A stretch of DNA of 64,000 bases, taken from assembly GCF_016862575.1 (NCBI RefSeq), contig NZ_BONF01000008.1, positions 62,001 through 126,000 of the forward strand, given 5' to 3'. The notes under the pieces were generated by a model. The model was not told where the DNA came from. It was given only the letters and a program-made list of their open reading frames with translations, and ran no database searches. A program made the translations under genes and the position numbers. Origin of the DNA: Catellatospora bangladeshensis. GTDB taxonomy: Bacteria; Actinomycetota; Actinomycetes; Mycobacteriales; Micromonosporaceae. This document shows positions 11,167 through 19,520 of this stretch, piece after piece (position 1 is the first letter of the stretch; each line of letters begins with the position of its first letter).

Positions 11167-11705
11167 CAACGCGCTCCGGCGGTGTCGAGCTCGGCCAGGG
11201 CACGCTCGACGGTGCCGCGGCGACGGGCCTCGTCCTCCAGCGACTCGCCGACGATCTTGCCGGCCAGGCTGACCGCCAGCGCGCCCATCTCGCCGCGCAG
11301 CTCGCGGACGATGCTGGCCCGCTCGCCGGCCAGCTGCTCGCGGCCGGCCGCGATGATGCGGTCCGACTCCTCGCGAGCCTTGGCCAGCACGTCGGTGCGG
11401 ATGCCCTCCGCGTCGGCACGAGCCTCGTCACGGATGCGCGCGGCCTCCGTGCGGGCCTCCGCCAGCTGCGCCTTGTACTGCGACAGCAGGGCGGCCGCCT
11501 CGGCCTGAGCCTTCTCCGCCTTGACGAGACCACCCTCGATGGCCTCCACGCGCTGCTGGAACATGCTCTCCATACGCGGGAACACGAACTTGGTCAGCAC
11601 GAACAGCAGGACACCGAAGGCGACGAGGCCGACGATCACCTCAGCCAGCGGCACACCGAGCACGAAGTACTCTTCGCCCGCCGGCGCGTTACTTGCGATG
11701 TTCAT
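11166..11705 (-). CDS. atpF: F0F1 ATP synthase subunit b
   Basis: Subunit b dimerises to form the peripheral stalk. The 179-residue protein has one N-terminal transmembrane helix (about residues 18-40, LAEVIVGLVAFGVLLFVLTK) and then a long Ala/Glu/Arg-rich coiled coil to the C-terminus. GGGGAG lies 9 bases before ATG 11705. It overlaps atpH. Confidence 0.96.
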   Translation of the reverse strand: MNIASNAPAGEEYFVLGVPLAEVIVGLVAFGVLLFVLTKFVFPRMESMFQQRVEAIEGGLVKAEKAQAEAAALLSQYKAQLAEARTEAARIRDEARADAEGIRTDVLAKAREESDRIIAAGREQLAGERASIVRELRGEMGALAVSLAGKIVGESLEDEARRRGTVERALAELDTAGAR

Positions 11706-11776
11706 TGGTCACTCCCCTTCGGCGGTGACCGGTCGCATGGACCGGTCACCGGATCGTCTCGGCGTCAGGACCGCTA

Positions 11777-11980
11777 CTAGAGGGCGAACGCGAGGACCAG
11801 GCCCAGCAGGGCCAGCGCCTCGACGACCGCGAAGCCCATGAACATGTAGGTCCGGGTCAGGCCGGCGCTCTCGGGCTGACGGGCGGTCGCCTGGATGTAG
11901 GCGGCGAAGACCAGACCCACGCCGATACCCGGGCCGAGGGCGGCGATGCCGTAGCCGATGACGTTAAGGCTGCCGGTCAT
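11777..11980 (-). CDS. atpE: F0F1 ATP synthase subunit c
   Basis: Subunit c forms the membrane rotor ring. The 67-residue hairpin has the glycine-rich first helix GIAALGPGIGVGL, the polar loop ARQPESAG and the proton-carrying carboxylate Glu54 in FAVVEALALLG. ATG 11980 with AGGAGG ten bases upstream fixes the start; an upstream in-frame extension would not be part of a c subunit. The protein is a little shorter than many c subunits because of its compact N-terminus. Confidence 0.96.
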   Translation of the reverse strand: MTGSLNVIGYGIAALGPGIGVGLVFAAYIQATARQPESAGLTRTYMFMGFAVVEALALLGLVLAFAL

Positions 11981-12123
11981 GTTGGATTCCTCCTGAGTTC
12001 GACGCGTGCCAGTCACGCGCACGTTTTTGATTACAGGTACGAGCGATCTTCAGTTGTTGATCGGTAAGCCAAGGGGTGTTCGCGCCGGGCTTCGGCGCGG
12101 GGTTGCCGGGTGGGCGCCCTGTC

Positions 12124-12924
12124 TCAGTGCTCGTCAGCGATCGAGCTCTGGAAGTAGGTCGCCGACAGCAGCGTGAAGACGTACGCCTGCAGGCTCAGGA
12201 TGAAGAGCTCGAACAGGGTCATCACGATGGCGAACGCCCAGCTGCCCAGCGCGGCGGGCTTCAGCAGCAGCGGGCCCGCGTTCCACAGCGCCACGCCGCC
12301 CAGGGTGAACACCAGGAGGATCATGTGGCCGGCGAACATGTTCGCGAAGAGACGGACGGCGAGCGTGATCGGGCGCAGGATCAGGTTCGACAGGAACTCG
12401 ATCGGGATCAGGATCGGGTGCACCCACCACGGCACGCCCGGCTGCACCGTGGAGTGCTTGAGGTAGCCCAGCAGACCGTGCTTCTTGACGCCGATGCCGA
12501 TGTAGATGAACCAGGTCAGCACCGCGAGCACGACGGGGAACGCCAGGTGCGAGTTCGGCGAGATCTGCGCCAGCGGGACGATGCTCCACAGGTTCGTCAC
12601 GAAGACGAACAGGAAGACCGTGGCCAGGTAGGGGGCGAAGCGCACGCCCTGCGGCCCGATGATGTCGGTCGCGATGTTGTTGCGGACCACGCCGTACACC
12701 GACTCGGCCAGCCACTGCTTCTTGGTGGGGACGAGGGTGGGGTTCCGGTACGTGACCAGGAAGAAGATGATGACGATGGCGACGGCCAGCCAGACCAGCA
12801 GGGTCAGCTTGGTGAAGGCGGGGCCCCAGGTGGTGCCGTCGAGGGACGGGATCAGGCTCTTGTAGTCGAAGCTCTCCACGCCAGGGGGGAACTCCGAGGC
12901 AAGGAAACCCGGCTGCGTAATCAA
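12124..12924 (-). CDS. atpB: F0F1 ATP synthase subunit a
   Basis: Subunit a forms the proton half-channels beside the c ring. The 266-residue protein has five or six transmembrane segments and the family signature with essential Arg191 in PITLAVRLFANMFAGH. The N-terminal part (residues 1-40) is extracytoplasmic. The start is TTG 12924, with GAGGATGACAGG upstream; no in-frame ATG exists nearby. It follows atpZ by 28 bases. Confidence 0.95.
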   Translation of the reverse strand: MITQPGFLASEFPPGVESFDYKSLIPSLDGTTWGPAFTKLTLLVWLAVAIVIIFFLVTYRNPTLVPTKKQWLAESVYGVVRNNIATDIIGPQGVRFAPYLATVFLFVFVTNLWSIVPLAQISPNSHLAFPVVLAVLTWFIYIGIGVKKHGLLGYLKHSTVQPGVPWWVHPILIPIEFLSNLILRPITLAVRLFANMFAGHMILLVFTLGGVALWNAGPLLLKPAALGSWAFAIVMTLFELFILSLQAYVFTLLSATYFQSSIADEH

Positions 12925-12952
12925 CCTGTCATCCTCCGTCGATCGGGCACGG

Positions 12953-13165
12953 TCACCCGTCCAGTCGCTTAATGATCAGAAAGACCCCGGCGGCCCCGCC
13001 GCCGATCAACCCGATCAACAGCCCGACGTTCGGAAGTCCCAGCCACTTATCGATGAGCCATCCGACCCCTCCCCAGACCAGCATGCCGCTGAGGAGATAC
13101 CCGATGGCCGCCCAACCCGCATCGGCGCCCTGTTGAGGGCGCTTCGGAGGCTGGTCATCGGCCAT
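12953..13165 (-). CDS. atpZ: AtpZ/AtpI-type small membrane protein, F1F0 assembly factor
   Basis: The 70-residue protein has two transmembrane helices (about residues 20-38 and 46-63) with the family pattern WAAIGYLLSGMLVWGGVGWL and LIGLIGGGAAGVFLI. Members of this family help c-ring assembly or Mg2+/Ca2+ supply in other bacteria. ATG 13165 is preceded by TATTGT on the minus strand (10 bases upstream), a possible -10 element for the operon; a longer N-terminus from 13237 is possible but unconvincing. Confidence 0.85.
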   Translation of the reverse strand: MADDQPPKRPQQGADAGWAAIGYLLSGMLVWGGVGWLIDKWLGLPNVGLLIGLIGGGAAGVFLIIKRLDG

Positions 13166-13347
13166 GACGCGGCGAACAATATCAGCCACCCCGTGCAGCG
13201 GGCGACGCACCCCCCGTACGCGAGCGATGTTCATCACCTGGTCGGGACTACGTCATCTCGCGCAAGGGTGAGATCGATGTTGATTTAACCGCGCCGAACC
13301 GCTGTGATGGAGCAGTCACCCTTCGTCTCCCCCACGGCGGTGCGACC

Positions 13348-13806
13348 ATGCGCAAGGCCACGATACCTGTAATTCTCATGCTGCTCACAGCATTGAGCGC
13401 CGGTTGTGAGCCGCGCGGCAACGACGACGGGCAACAGTCCAAGCCCGTGCACTGCACGGTCATCGTCGATGGCCCGAAGGCCGACGAGAAGCGTGCCAAC
13501 TTCGCGGGCCGCGTCCGCTATCGATGCGCCACCCCCGGCGCCGAGAAGCTCACCATCAAGATCCGCCTGGAGAAGCAGGACGGTGAGAAATGGCGCAGTG
13601 TGGCCACAGCCACACACACCCTCAAGGGCAAGCAGACCTACGCGGCGGAACTGAAATACAACGCCAAGACCGTCAGCCTCTCCTGCCGCTCCGGCACATA
13701 CCGCACCGTCGTCGACTGGTCCCGCACGTCCCGCAAGGACACCGAGGGCGACAACCTCATCTCCGGCAGCGTCAAAGACCCCTGCCGCCCACCCCTCTTC
13801 GGCTGA
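13348..13806 (+). CDS. Predicted lipoprotein of unknown function, on the opposite strand between atpZ and atpI
   Basis: The 152-residue protein has a lipoprotein signal: positive MRK, a hydrophobic stretch and the lipobox LSAGC with Cys20. The mature part is basic and contains four further cysteines (HCTV, YRCA, LSCR, DPCR), suggesting two disulfides in a small beta-rich extracytoplasmic domain, with an Ig-like pattern (WRSVATATHTLKGKQTYAAEL). No family is recognised. It interrupts the otherwise minus-strand atpI-atpZ pair and sits between a divergent promoter region and a 25-bp inverted repeat. Confidence 0.75.
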   Translation: MRKATIPVILMLLTALSAGCEPRGNDDGQQSKPVHCTVIVDGPKADEKRANFAGRVRYRCATPGAEKLTIKIRLEKQDGEKWRSVATATHTLKGKQTYAAELKYNAKTVSLSCRSGTYRTVVDWSRTSRKDTEGDNLISGSVKDPCRPPLFG

Positions 13807-13826
13807 CCCCCGGCGGGGCAGATTCC

Positions 13827-14361
13827 GGTTGATCATGAACTTATGGCACGGCTCGACGGTGTGTCGCGGCCACAGTTTCCTGATCGACTACTGCTCCGGG
13901 TCGTCGATGTAGGGGATGCGGGCGTGCCAGAGCCACCAGCCGTGGCCGATGGTCCAGGCCACGGCGGCCACGCCGATGCCGATCGCCATCGGTTTGAGGC
14001 CGGCCCAGCCGGTCTTGGCGATCACCGCGAGCACCAGGAACAGCACAGTGAACTTGATGCCGTACATGAGCAGCCCGACGCTGAGCACCATCTTCGGGTT
14101 GATCGAATCCGCCCAGGCGATCACGAAGCTGGACAGCAGGTAGCTCAGCCCCACCAGCCCCACCCCGGCCAGCACACCCAGCGCCGCCGCCGGGCTGACC
14201 GCGATGTACGCCACCAGCGGCGCCACCACGGCCACCGCCGCGGTGACCCCGAGCATGAACGGCAGGAAGGTCAGCCGCTTACCAAGCATCACGCCTCAAG
14301 GTCATCAGGAGTCTGTGCGCACGACACGCCGCCCAACCGTGCCATAAGTTCATGATCAACC
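13827..14361. repeat. Perfect 25-bp inverted repeat pair flanking atpI (13827-13851 and 14337-14361)
   Basis: The left arm starts GGTTGATCATGAACTTATGG and ends in CACGG; the right arm is its exact reverse complement. The arms are 485 bases apart and enclose only the atpI gene. Bases just outside differ, with no obvious target-site duplication, and there is no transposase. Confidence 0.85.
13888..14289 (-). CDS. atpI: ATP synthase subunit I (AtpI)-like membrane protein
   Basis: The 133-residue protein has four transmembrane segments and a short charged C-terminus, HARIPYIDDPEQ, resembling AtpI proteins encoded at the head of streptomycete atp operons. AtpI is thought to help insertion or assembly of the c ring. 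ATG 14289 is chosen because GAGG lies just upstream; GTG 14292 is an alternative. It is set apart from the rest of the atp operon by an opposite-strand lipoprotein gene and is bracketed by a perfect inverted repeat, so it is probably transcribed separately. Confidence 0.78.
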   Translation of the reverse strand: MLGKRLTFLPFMLGVTAAVAVVAPLVAYIAVSPAAALGVLAGVGLVGLSYLLSSFVIAWADSINPKMVLSVGLLMYGIKFTVLFLVLAVIAKTGWAGLKPMAIGIGVAAVAWTIGHGWWLWHARIPYIDDPEQ

Positions 14362-14386
14362 AGCAGGGCGGCGGGGGTGGGGAGGG

Positions 14387-14992
14387 TCACGCGGATGGGG
14401 TGGGGAGGAGGGCGGTGGTGAGGGGGGTGAGGGTGGCCTGGATCTCGTCGGCTATGCGGGAGAAGACCTGGTCGCCGCGGCCCCAGGGGTCGTCGAGGTC
14501 GTCCTTGGGCTCGGCGGGGTCGCCGTTGCGGGCGGTGGCGACGGCCGCGACGAGGGCGACGCCGCGTTCGTAGACGGCGTCGGGGGTGCGGGCGGCGGTG
14601 GGGAGCGCAGCGAGGTCGACGGACGGGAGGAGGCGGCCGAACTCGCCGAGGACGAAGGTGCGGTCGGCGGCGTCGGGGCGCAGCGCGGTGACGTAGTCGT
14701 ACTGGTCGGCGGTGGCGGTGAGGATCAGGTCCGCCGCCTCGATGTGCTCAGCGCGCAGTTTGCGGGCGGCGAACTCGTCCGGCGAGCCGCCGCGTGAGCG
14801 CACCTGGCGGGCCGCGGGCGGGTTCATCTCCTCGCCCTCGTGCCAGCCGCCGGTGCCTGCCGAGTGCGACAGCACCAGGTCGGTGGCCGCGTCGCCGGCC
14901 TGCTCGAGGACGGCGAGGGCGAGCAGGCGCTCGGCCATCGGGGAGCGGCAGATGTTGCCCATGCAGACGTGCAGGACCGTGAACGGGGCCAT
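14387..14992 (-). CDS. Low-molecular-weight protein tyrosine phosphatase
   Basis: The 201-residue cytoplasmic phosphatase carries the CX5R(S) loop VCMGNICRSPMAE (nucleophile Cys10, Arg16) at the N-terminus and the general acid in DDLDDPWGRGDQVF near residue 170. Members dephosphorylate tyrosine or arginine residues on proteins. The start ATG 14992 overlaps the stop of the upstream synthase gene (TGATG), so the two are coupled. The location between the Sua5-type gene and atpI is common in actinobacteria. It is longer than the classical 150-residue family because of extra loops. Confidence 0.93.
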   Translation of the reverse strand: MAPFTVLHVCMGNICRSPMAERLLALAVLEQAGDAATDLVLSHSAGTGGWHEGEEMNPPAARQVRSRGGSPDEFAARKLRAEHIEAADLILTATADQYDYVTALRPDAADRTFVLGEFGRLLPSVDLAALPTAARTPDAVYERGVALVAAVATARNGDPAEPKDDLDDPWGRGDQVFSRIADEIQATLTPLTTALLPTPSA

Positions 14993-15660
14993 CACGCCTC
15001 CTCCGGGGCCGTGATGTCGGCGGCGACCTCGCGCAGCTGGTCGAGGCTGATCGCGCCGGCGCGCAGCACGCGCGGGCGTTCGCCGGTCACGTCGACGATG
15101 GTCGAGGGCACCGGGCTGGGGCACTCCCCCGCCTCCAGGTACACGCTGACCTTGTAGCTGAGCTGGTCGCGGGCCTGCTCTGCGGTGAGCGCGGCGGCCT
15201 GGCCGGTCAGGTTGGCCGAGGACACCGCCATCGGGCCGGTCTTGCGCAGCACTTCGAGCGCGACGGGGTGCAGGGGCATGCGCACGGCGACGGTGCCGCC
15301 GGTCTCGCCCAGGTCCCACTGCAGGCTCGGCGCCTGCTCGACGACGATGGTCAGCGCGCCGGGCCAGAACGCCTCGACCAGGTCGCGGGCCACCGAGGGC
15401 AGCCGCATGACGAGCCCGTCGAGGGTGTGCCGGGAGCCGACGAGCACCGGCGGCGGCATGTGCCTGCCCCGGCCCTTGGCACTGAGCAGGTTGGTCACCG
15501 CCCAGGGTTTGAAGGCGTCGGCACCGATGCCGTACACCGTGTCGGTCGGCAGGACCACAAGGTCCCCGGAGGAGACGGCGTCGATCGCGGCCTGGATTCC
15601 CCGATCACGTTCGACGACGTTGCGGCAGTCGTAGAGCCTCACGGTGAGCCAGTCTGTCAT
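14992..15660 (-). CDS. L-threonylcarbamoyladenylate synthase (Sua5/YwlC/YrdC family)
   Basis: This enzyme makes threonylcarbamoyl-AMP from threonine, bicarbonate and ATP for the t6A37 modification of tRNAs that read ANN codons. The 222-residue protein has the YrdC domain: VVLPTDTVYGIGADAF (29-44), LLSAKGRGRHMPPPVLV with the conserved Lys/Arg, FWPGALTIVV and the SSANLTGQ loop. It lacks the extra Sua5 C-terminal domain. ATG 15660 is preferred; ATG 15684 would add eight unrelated residues. It follows prmC with a family 3 repeat between them. Confidence 0.93.
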   Translation of the reverse strand: MTDWLTVRLYDCRNVVERDRGIQAAIDAVSSGDLVVLPTDTVYGIGADAFKPWAVTNLLSAKGRGRHMPPPVLVGSRHTLDGLVMRLPSVARDLVEAFWPGALTIVVEQAPSLQWDLGETGGTVAVRMPLHPVALEVLRKTGPMAVSSANLTGQAAALTAEQARDQLSYKVSVYLEAGECPSPVPSTIVDVTGERPRVLRAGAISLDQLREVAADITAPEEA

Positions 15661-15718
15661 GCGCTGTTCGCATTCGGCACGCACGGCTCCCTCCCTGGGA
15701 CGGGAAGGCGTCGACGGC

Positions 15719-15769
15719 GTTAAGAAGGTGCCCTTCCTCTACGGAAACCGTTAAGAAGGTGCCCTTCCT
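15719..15769. repeat. Dispersed paired hairpin repeat, family 3, copy A
   Basis: Two direct copies of GTTAAGAAGGTGCCCTTCCT start at 15719 and 15750, 31 bases apart. Each can form a short GAAGG/CCTTC hairpin. The second copy lies inside the 3' end of prmC and supplies its last codons and TAA stop. Related pairs occur at 45661 and 53957 with the same 31-base period. Confidence 0.85.
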
Positions 15770-16584
15770 TTCCTGACGGCGGTGGTGAAGCGGGGGCGGC
15801 CGGCCAGGTCGGGGTGGGTGCGGACGTCGGTCCAGGCTGCGGCCAGGAGGGCGGACATGGCGGGGGTATGCGTGTCGTCGTGCTCGACGCCGAGGAGGCC
15901 GCCGTCGCGGAGCACCTCGGCGGCGCGTTCGACGAGCGCGGGGATGAGGTCGAGGCCCTCGGCGCCGGCGAAGACGGCCTCGGCGGGGTCGTGGCCGACC
16001 TCGGGTGGCACGGTCGTGGACAGCGGGACGTAGGGCGGGTTGCTCAGGACGAGGTCCACGGGGGCCGGGAGCGGGACGGTGCGCACGTCGCCGGGCAGCA
16101 CCTCGACGCCGGTGCCGGTGGCGTTGCGGCGCAGCCAGGGCAGGGCGTCCTCGCTGCGTTCGACGGCGTACACGCGCGCGTCCGGGCGCGCGTCGGCGAC
16201 CGCGACGGCAAGCGCGCCGGAGCCGCTGCACAGGTCGAGCACCACCGGGTCGGCCAGCCCGGCCAGCGCCTCGATCCCCCAGCGGGCCAGCAGCTCGGTC
16301 TCCGGGCGCGGGATGAAGACGCCGGGCCCGACCAGCAGCTCCCGGTCCAGGAACGGCGCGGTGCCGGTGAGGTGCTGCAACGGGATCCGCGCCGCCCGCC
16401 GCCGCACCAGCTCGGCGAGCTGCTCGTCCTGCGCGTCGGTGAGCGAGTCGATCAGCAGCAGGCGCCCTCGGGCGGTGCCCAGGACGTGCGCCGCGAGCAG
16501 CTCCGCCTCGACGCGCGGGGCGTCGATCCCGGCGGCGGCGAGTTCGGCGGCAGCCTGCCGGAGCCGGGCGGAGAGCTTGAGCAC
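15751..16584 (-). CDS. prmC: Peptide chain release factor N5-glutamine methyltransferase
   Basis: PrmC methylates the Gln of the GGQ motif in release factors, including the prfA product encoded in this window. The 277-residue protein has an N-terminal helical domain (1-75), the IPRPETELLA motif (91-100), the SAM-binding VVLDLCSGSGALAVAVA (114-130) and the catalytic SNPPYVP (181-187). The C-terminal residues RKGRAPS and the stop are encoded by a dispersed repeat unit, so the native 3' end has probably been rewritten by repeat insertion. It is normally adjacent to prfA; here an ABC transporter lies between. Confidence 0.94.
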   Translation of the reverse strand: MLKLSARLRQAAAELAAAGIDAPRVEAELLAAHVLGTARGRLLLIDSLTDAQDEQLAELVRRRAARIPLQHLTGTAPFLDRELLVGPGVFIPRPETELLARWGIEALAGLADPVVLDLCSGSGALAVAVADARPDARVYAVERSEDALPWLRRNATGTGVEVLPGDVRTVPLPAPVDLVLSNPPYVPLSTTVPPEVGHDPAEAVFAGAEGLDLIPALVERAAEVLRDGGLLGVEHDDTHTPAMSALLAAAWTDVRTHPDLAGRPRFTTAVRKGRAPS

Positions 16585-16675
16585 CCGCCCACCGTAACCG
16601 CCGCCCAGCCCACCCCTCCCCCCGGCAACCCCGCCCCACCGCCCCGAGCCCTTCGGCGAGCCCCAGCCCGCCGAA

Positions 16676-16750
16676 GATCACCTGAGTTGCCTGGCACATG
16701 GGTGAATGCGCGCTCAAGATACGCACAGGTGCCGGGCAAGTCGGATGATC
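16676..16750. repeat. Dispersed palindromic repeat, family 1, copy B
   Basis: This copy shares with 4090-4152 the core GGCACATGGGTGAA, the central CAAGATACGC and the end GGGCAAGTCGGA. Its arms (from 16676 and up to 16750, GATCA...TGATC) pair imperfectly. It lies between divergent genes, so it is not simply a terminator family. Confidence 0.7.
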
Positions 16751-16825
16751 AGCGGGGGACGCGGCGGTGGCGGGTGGGCGGGAATGCGGTTGACCGCGGC
16801 GGAGGGGCGCTGGGAGGGTCGCGGC

Positions 16826-17824
16826 ATGTCATTGGTCGAGGCCCGAGGGCTGACGAAGATCTTCCGTCGGCCGGAGAAGGATCCGGGTCTGCGGGGCGCC
16901 CTGAAACATCTGGTGCAGCGGAGGTTCAAGGACTTCCGCGCGGTCGATGGGATCGACCTGTCGATCGAGGCCGGCGAGTCGGTGGCGTACGTGGGCCCCA
17001 ACGGGGCCGGCAAGTCGACGACGATCAAGCTGCTCACCGGCATCCTGGTGCCGACGGCGGGCACGGTGTCGGTGGCGGGGCTGAACCCGAACGCCGACCG
17101 CGTCGCCAACGCGCGCAACATCGGCGTCCTGTTCGGCCAGCGCACGCAGCTGTGGTGGGACCTGCCGGTGCGCGAGTCGCTGGACCTGCTGCGCGACATG
17201 TACGACCTGAGCCCGGCCTTCTACAAGCAGCGGCTGGAGCGGCTCGACGCCGTGCTCGGCCTCGGCGAACTGCTGCCGGTGATGTCCCGCAAGCTGTCGC
17301 TCGGCCAGCGCATGCGCGCCGACCTGGCCGCCGCGCTGCTGCACCAGCCGAAGATCGTGTACCTGGACGAGCCGACCATCGGCCTGGACATCGCGGTCAA
17401 GGACCGGGTCCGCGAGTTCCTGCGCGAGCTGCGCGCCGACGGCACCACGCTCATGCTGACCACGCACGACCTGGGCGACATCGAGGACGTGTGCGAGCGG
17501 ATCGTCATCATCGACGAGGGCCGCAAGATCTTCGACGGCCCGCTGGCCGAGATGAAGGACCGCTTCGCCCGGGTACGCCGGATGCACCTGCAGCTGGCCG
17601 AGGTCACCCCGCTGGAGAAGCTCGCCGAGCGGCTGCCCGAGGTGGAGATCGTGGGCGGGGAGAGCCCGACCGAGGTGACGATCACGTTCGACCGGTTCCG
17701 GTACACCGCAGGGCTGGTCATCGCCGCGGTGCTGGACGTGGTCGAGGTCGGCGAGCTGCACCTGGACGAGCCCGCGATCGAGGACGTGGTGCGCAAGGTG
17801 TACGCCGGGGAGCTGCTGCGATGA
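16826..17824 (+). CDS. ABC transporter ATP-binding protein with two ABC-2-like permease partners
   Basis: The 332-residue ATPase has a well-kept Walker A VGPNGAGKSTT (residues 55-65), Q-loop FGQRTQLWWD, signature SLGQRMRADLAAALL, Walker B IVYLDEPTIGLD and H-loop TTHDLGDIE. The N-terminal 25 residues (KIFRRPEKDPGLRGALKHL) match the subfamily that works with the paired permeases downstream. The start ATG 16826 is preceded by GGGAGGG. Stop and start overlap with the next gene (ATGA). Substrate is unknown. Confidence 0.9.
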   Translation: MSLVEARGLTKIFRRPEKDPGLRGALKHLVQRRFKDFRAVDGIDLSIEAGESVAYVGPNGAGKSTTIKLLTGILVPTAGTVSVAGLNPNADRVANARNIGVLFGQRTQLWWDLPVRESLDLLRDMYDLSPAFYKQRLERLDAVLGLGELLPVMSRKLSLGQRMRADLAAALLHQPKIVYLDEPTIGLDIAVKDRVREFLRELRADGTTLMLTTHDLGDIEDVCERIVIIDEGRKIFDGPLAEMKDRFARVRRMHLQLAEVTPLEKLAERLPEVEIVGGESPTEVTITFDRFRYTAGLVIAAVLDVVEVGELHLDEPAIEDVVRKVYAGELLR

Positions 17825-18606
17825 AGCCGTATCTCGGGCTGCTGCGCATGTCGGCGCGCCGGGTCCTGGCGTACCGGATGAGTTCGGTGATCCTGTGGAT
17901 CGGCGGGGCGACGTTCCTCGCGGGCTCGCTGGCGGTGTGGCACGCGCTGCTGGCCGACGGTGACATCGGCGGCTACGACTGGGACCGGATGAAGGCGTAC
18001 CTGCTGGTGGGCTGGGCGACCGGCGCACTGGGCTCGGCGTACGGCGACTGGTGGATGGCCAACCGCATCCTCGACGGGCACGTGGCCACCGACCTGACCA
18101 AACCGCTGGACTACCAGTGGGCCCGGTTCAGCGAGCACATGGGCGGCCTGGCCACGGAGTTCATCGCGATCGCGGTGGCGGCCACGGCGGTGATGGCGCT
18201 CACCGACGGCCTGCCCCTGCCCGGTCCCGGCCAGGCGCTGCTGTTCGTGCTGAGCTTCCTGATGGTCGCGCCGCTGAAGTTCGCCATCGCGTACATCACC
18301 ACCATGGTCTGCTTCTGGACCCAGAACTTCATGGGCGTCTCGTGGGCCAAGGACGCGATCGTGACGCTGTTCTCCGGCGCGCTGATCCCGCTCGCGCTGC
18401 TGCCCGCCTGGCTGGCCGGGCCGGCGTCGGTGCTGCCGTTCGCCAGCATCACGGCCACCCCCGCCGCGATCTTCCTGGAGCAGGCCACCGGCTGGGAGGC
18501 GCTGCGGCTGCTGGCCGTCCAAGCGGCCTGGGTGGTGGCGCTGTGGTGGGGCGCCCGGCTCATCTGGCGGCGCGCGCTGCGCGCCCTGACCGTCCACGGA
18601 GGCTGA
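17821..18606 (+). CDS. ABC-2 family transporter permease, first of two
   Basis: The 261-residue membrane protein has about six transmembrane segments and the family pattern MSSVILWIGGATFLAGSLAVW, WWMANRILDGHVATDLTKPLDY and FSGALIPLALLPAWL. It forms a heterodimeric channel with the next product, driven by the ATPase encoded immediately upstream (ATG 17821 overlaps that gene's stop). The TxLTKPLDY stretch, conserved in this permease group, faces the cytoplasm. Confidence 0.86.
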   Translation: MKPYLGLLRMSARRVLAYRMSSVILWIGGATFLAGSLAVWHALLADGDIGGYDWDRMKAYLLVGWATGALGSAYGDWWMANRILDGHVATDLTKPLDYQWARFSEHMGGLATEFIAIAVAATAVMALTDGLPLPGPGQALLFVLSFLMVAPLKFAIAYITTMVCFWTQNFMGVSWAKDAIVTLFSGALIPLALLPAWLAGPASVLPFASITATPAAIFLEQATGWEALRLLAVQAAWVVALWWGARLIWRRALRALTVHGG

Positions 18607-18607
18607 C

Positions 18608-19396
18608 GTGCGCCGGGTGTTACGGATCTACCGGCGCAGCCTGGGCGCGCACCTGCGCGCGGTGCTGGAGTACGAGGCCGACTTCTGGATCCTGGTCGTC
18701 GCCGGGCTGCTGTTCCAGGTGCTCAACCTGGTCTTCCTGAGCGCCGTGTTCGCGCACGTGCCCGCCCTCAACGGCTGGTCCTACCCGGAGGCGGTGCTGC
18801 TGGCCGGGACCTTCGGCTTCATCAACGGGCTCGGCCCGCTGTTCTTCGAAGGCACCTGGCGCCTGGCCCGGCGGATCAACCACGGCGAGCTGGACTATCC
18901 GCTGGTGCGCCCGGTCAACGTGCCGGTGCAGGTGATCAGCGGCGGCATCGGCATGCACGGGTTCGGCGACGTCGTCGGCGGCGGCGCGATGATCGGCTGG
19001 GGCCTGGCCAACGCGGGCATCGAGTGGACCCCCGTCAAGATCGTGGGCGGCCTGGTGATGCTGGTCAGCTCGGCCACGATCCTGCTGTCCCTGATCGTGA
19101 TCGGCAACGCGGTGTCGTTCTGGGTCGGCGGCCCGCACCCCGTCTTCGCGATGACCTTGATCCGCACCGCCGACATGGCCAAGTACCCGATCACCATCTA
19201 CGGCGTCGCGGTGCGCGCGGCGTTCACGGTGCTGGTCCCGTACGCCTTCATCAGCTTCTTCCCCGCCACCTGGGTGCTCGACAAGGAGCACTCCTGGATC
19301 GGCCTGCTCACCCCGCTGATGGCCGCCTACTGCGTCTGGCTCGCCCGCACCGTCTTCCGCGCCGGCCTCCGCCGCTACGACTCCGCCGGCCACTGA
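18608..19396 (+). CDS. ABC-2 family transporter permease, second of two
   Basis: The 262-residue membrane protein has six hydrophobic segments and motifs parallel to its neighbour (RRINHGELDYPLVRPVNVP, ITIYGVAVRAAFTVLVPYAF, SFFPATWVL). GTG 18608 is one base after the preceding stop, so translation is coupled. The three-gene operon sits between prmC and prfA, which are usually adjacent, and is bordered by a family 1 repeat upstream and a family 2 repeat downstream. Confidence 0.86.
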   Translation: MRRVLRIYRRSLGAHLRAVLEYEADFWILVVAGLLFQVLNLVFLSAVFAHVPALNGWSYPEAVLLAGTFGFINGLGPLFFEGTWRLARRINHGELDYPLVRPVNVPVQVISGGIGMHGFGDVVGGGAMIGWGLANAGIEWTPVKIVGGLVMLVSSATILLSLIVIGNAVSFWVGGPHPVFAMTLIRTADMAKYPITIYGVAVRAAFTVLVPYAFISFFPATWVLDKEHSWIGLLTPLMAAYCVWLARTVFRAGLRRYDSAGH

Positions 19397-19422
19397 GGGC
19401 GCACTCCAGCGCCGAAGATCAC

Positions 19423-19495
19423 GTCGATCTTGCGCGAAGTGTTAGGGATATGCCCGAAAAGGGCGTGCCGCACCCACAGTTCACGCAAGATCGAC
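19423..19495. repeat. Dispersed palindromic repeat, family 2, copy A
   Basis: Arms GTCGATCTTGCG (19423-19434) and CGCAAGATCGAC (19484-19495) are exact complements, with partial GAA/TTC extension and an inner GCCC/GGGC hairpin. The element recurs at 55232-55304. It lies between the converging ends of the permease gene and prfA, so it may terminate both. Confidence 0.8.
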
Positions 19496-19520
19496 GCACT
19501 TGTGAAGCGCGGGATAGGGG

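Noticed and set aside
13827-14361. Composite transposon or MITE with 25-bp terminal repeats
   Set aside because: The enclosed gene is AtpI-like and not a transposase, and no target-site duplication is visible; kept only as an unexplained inverted repeat.
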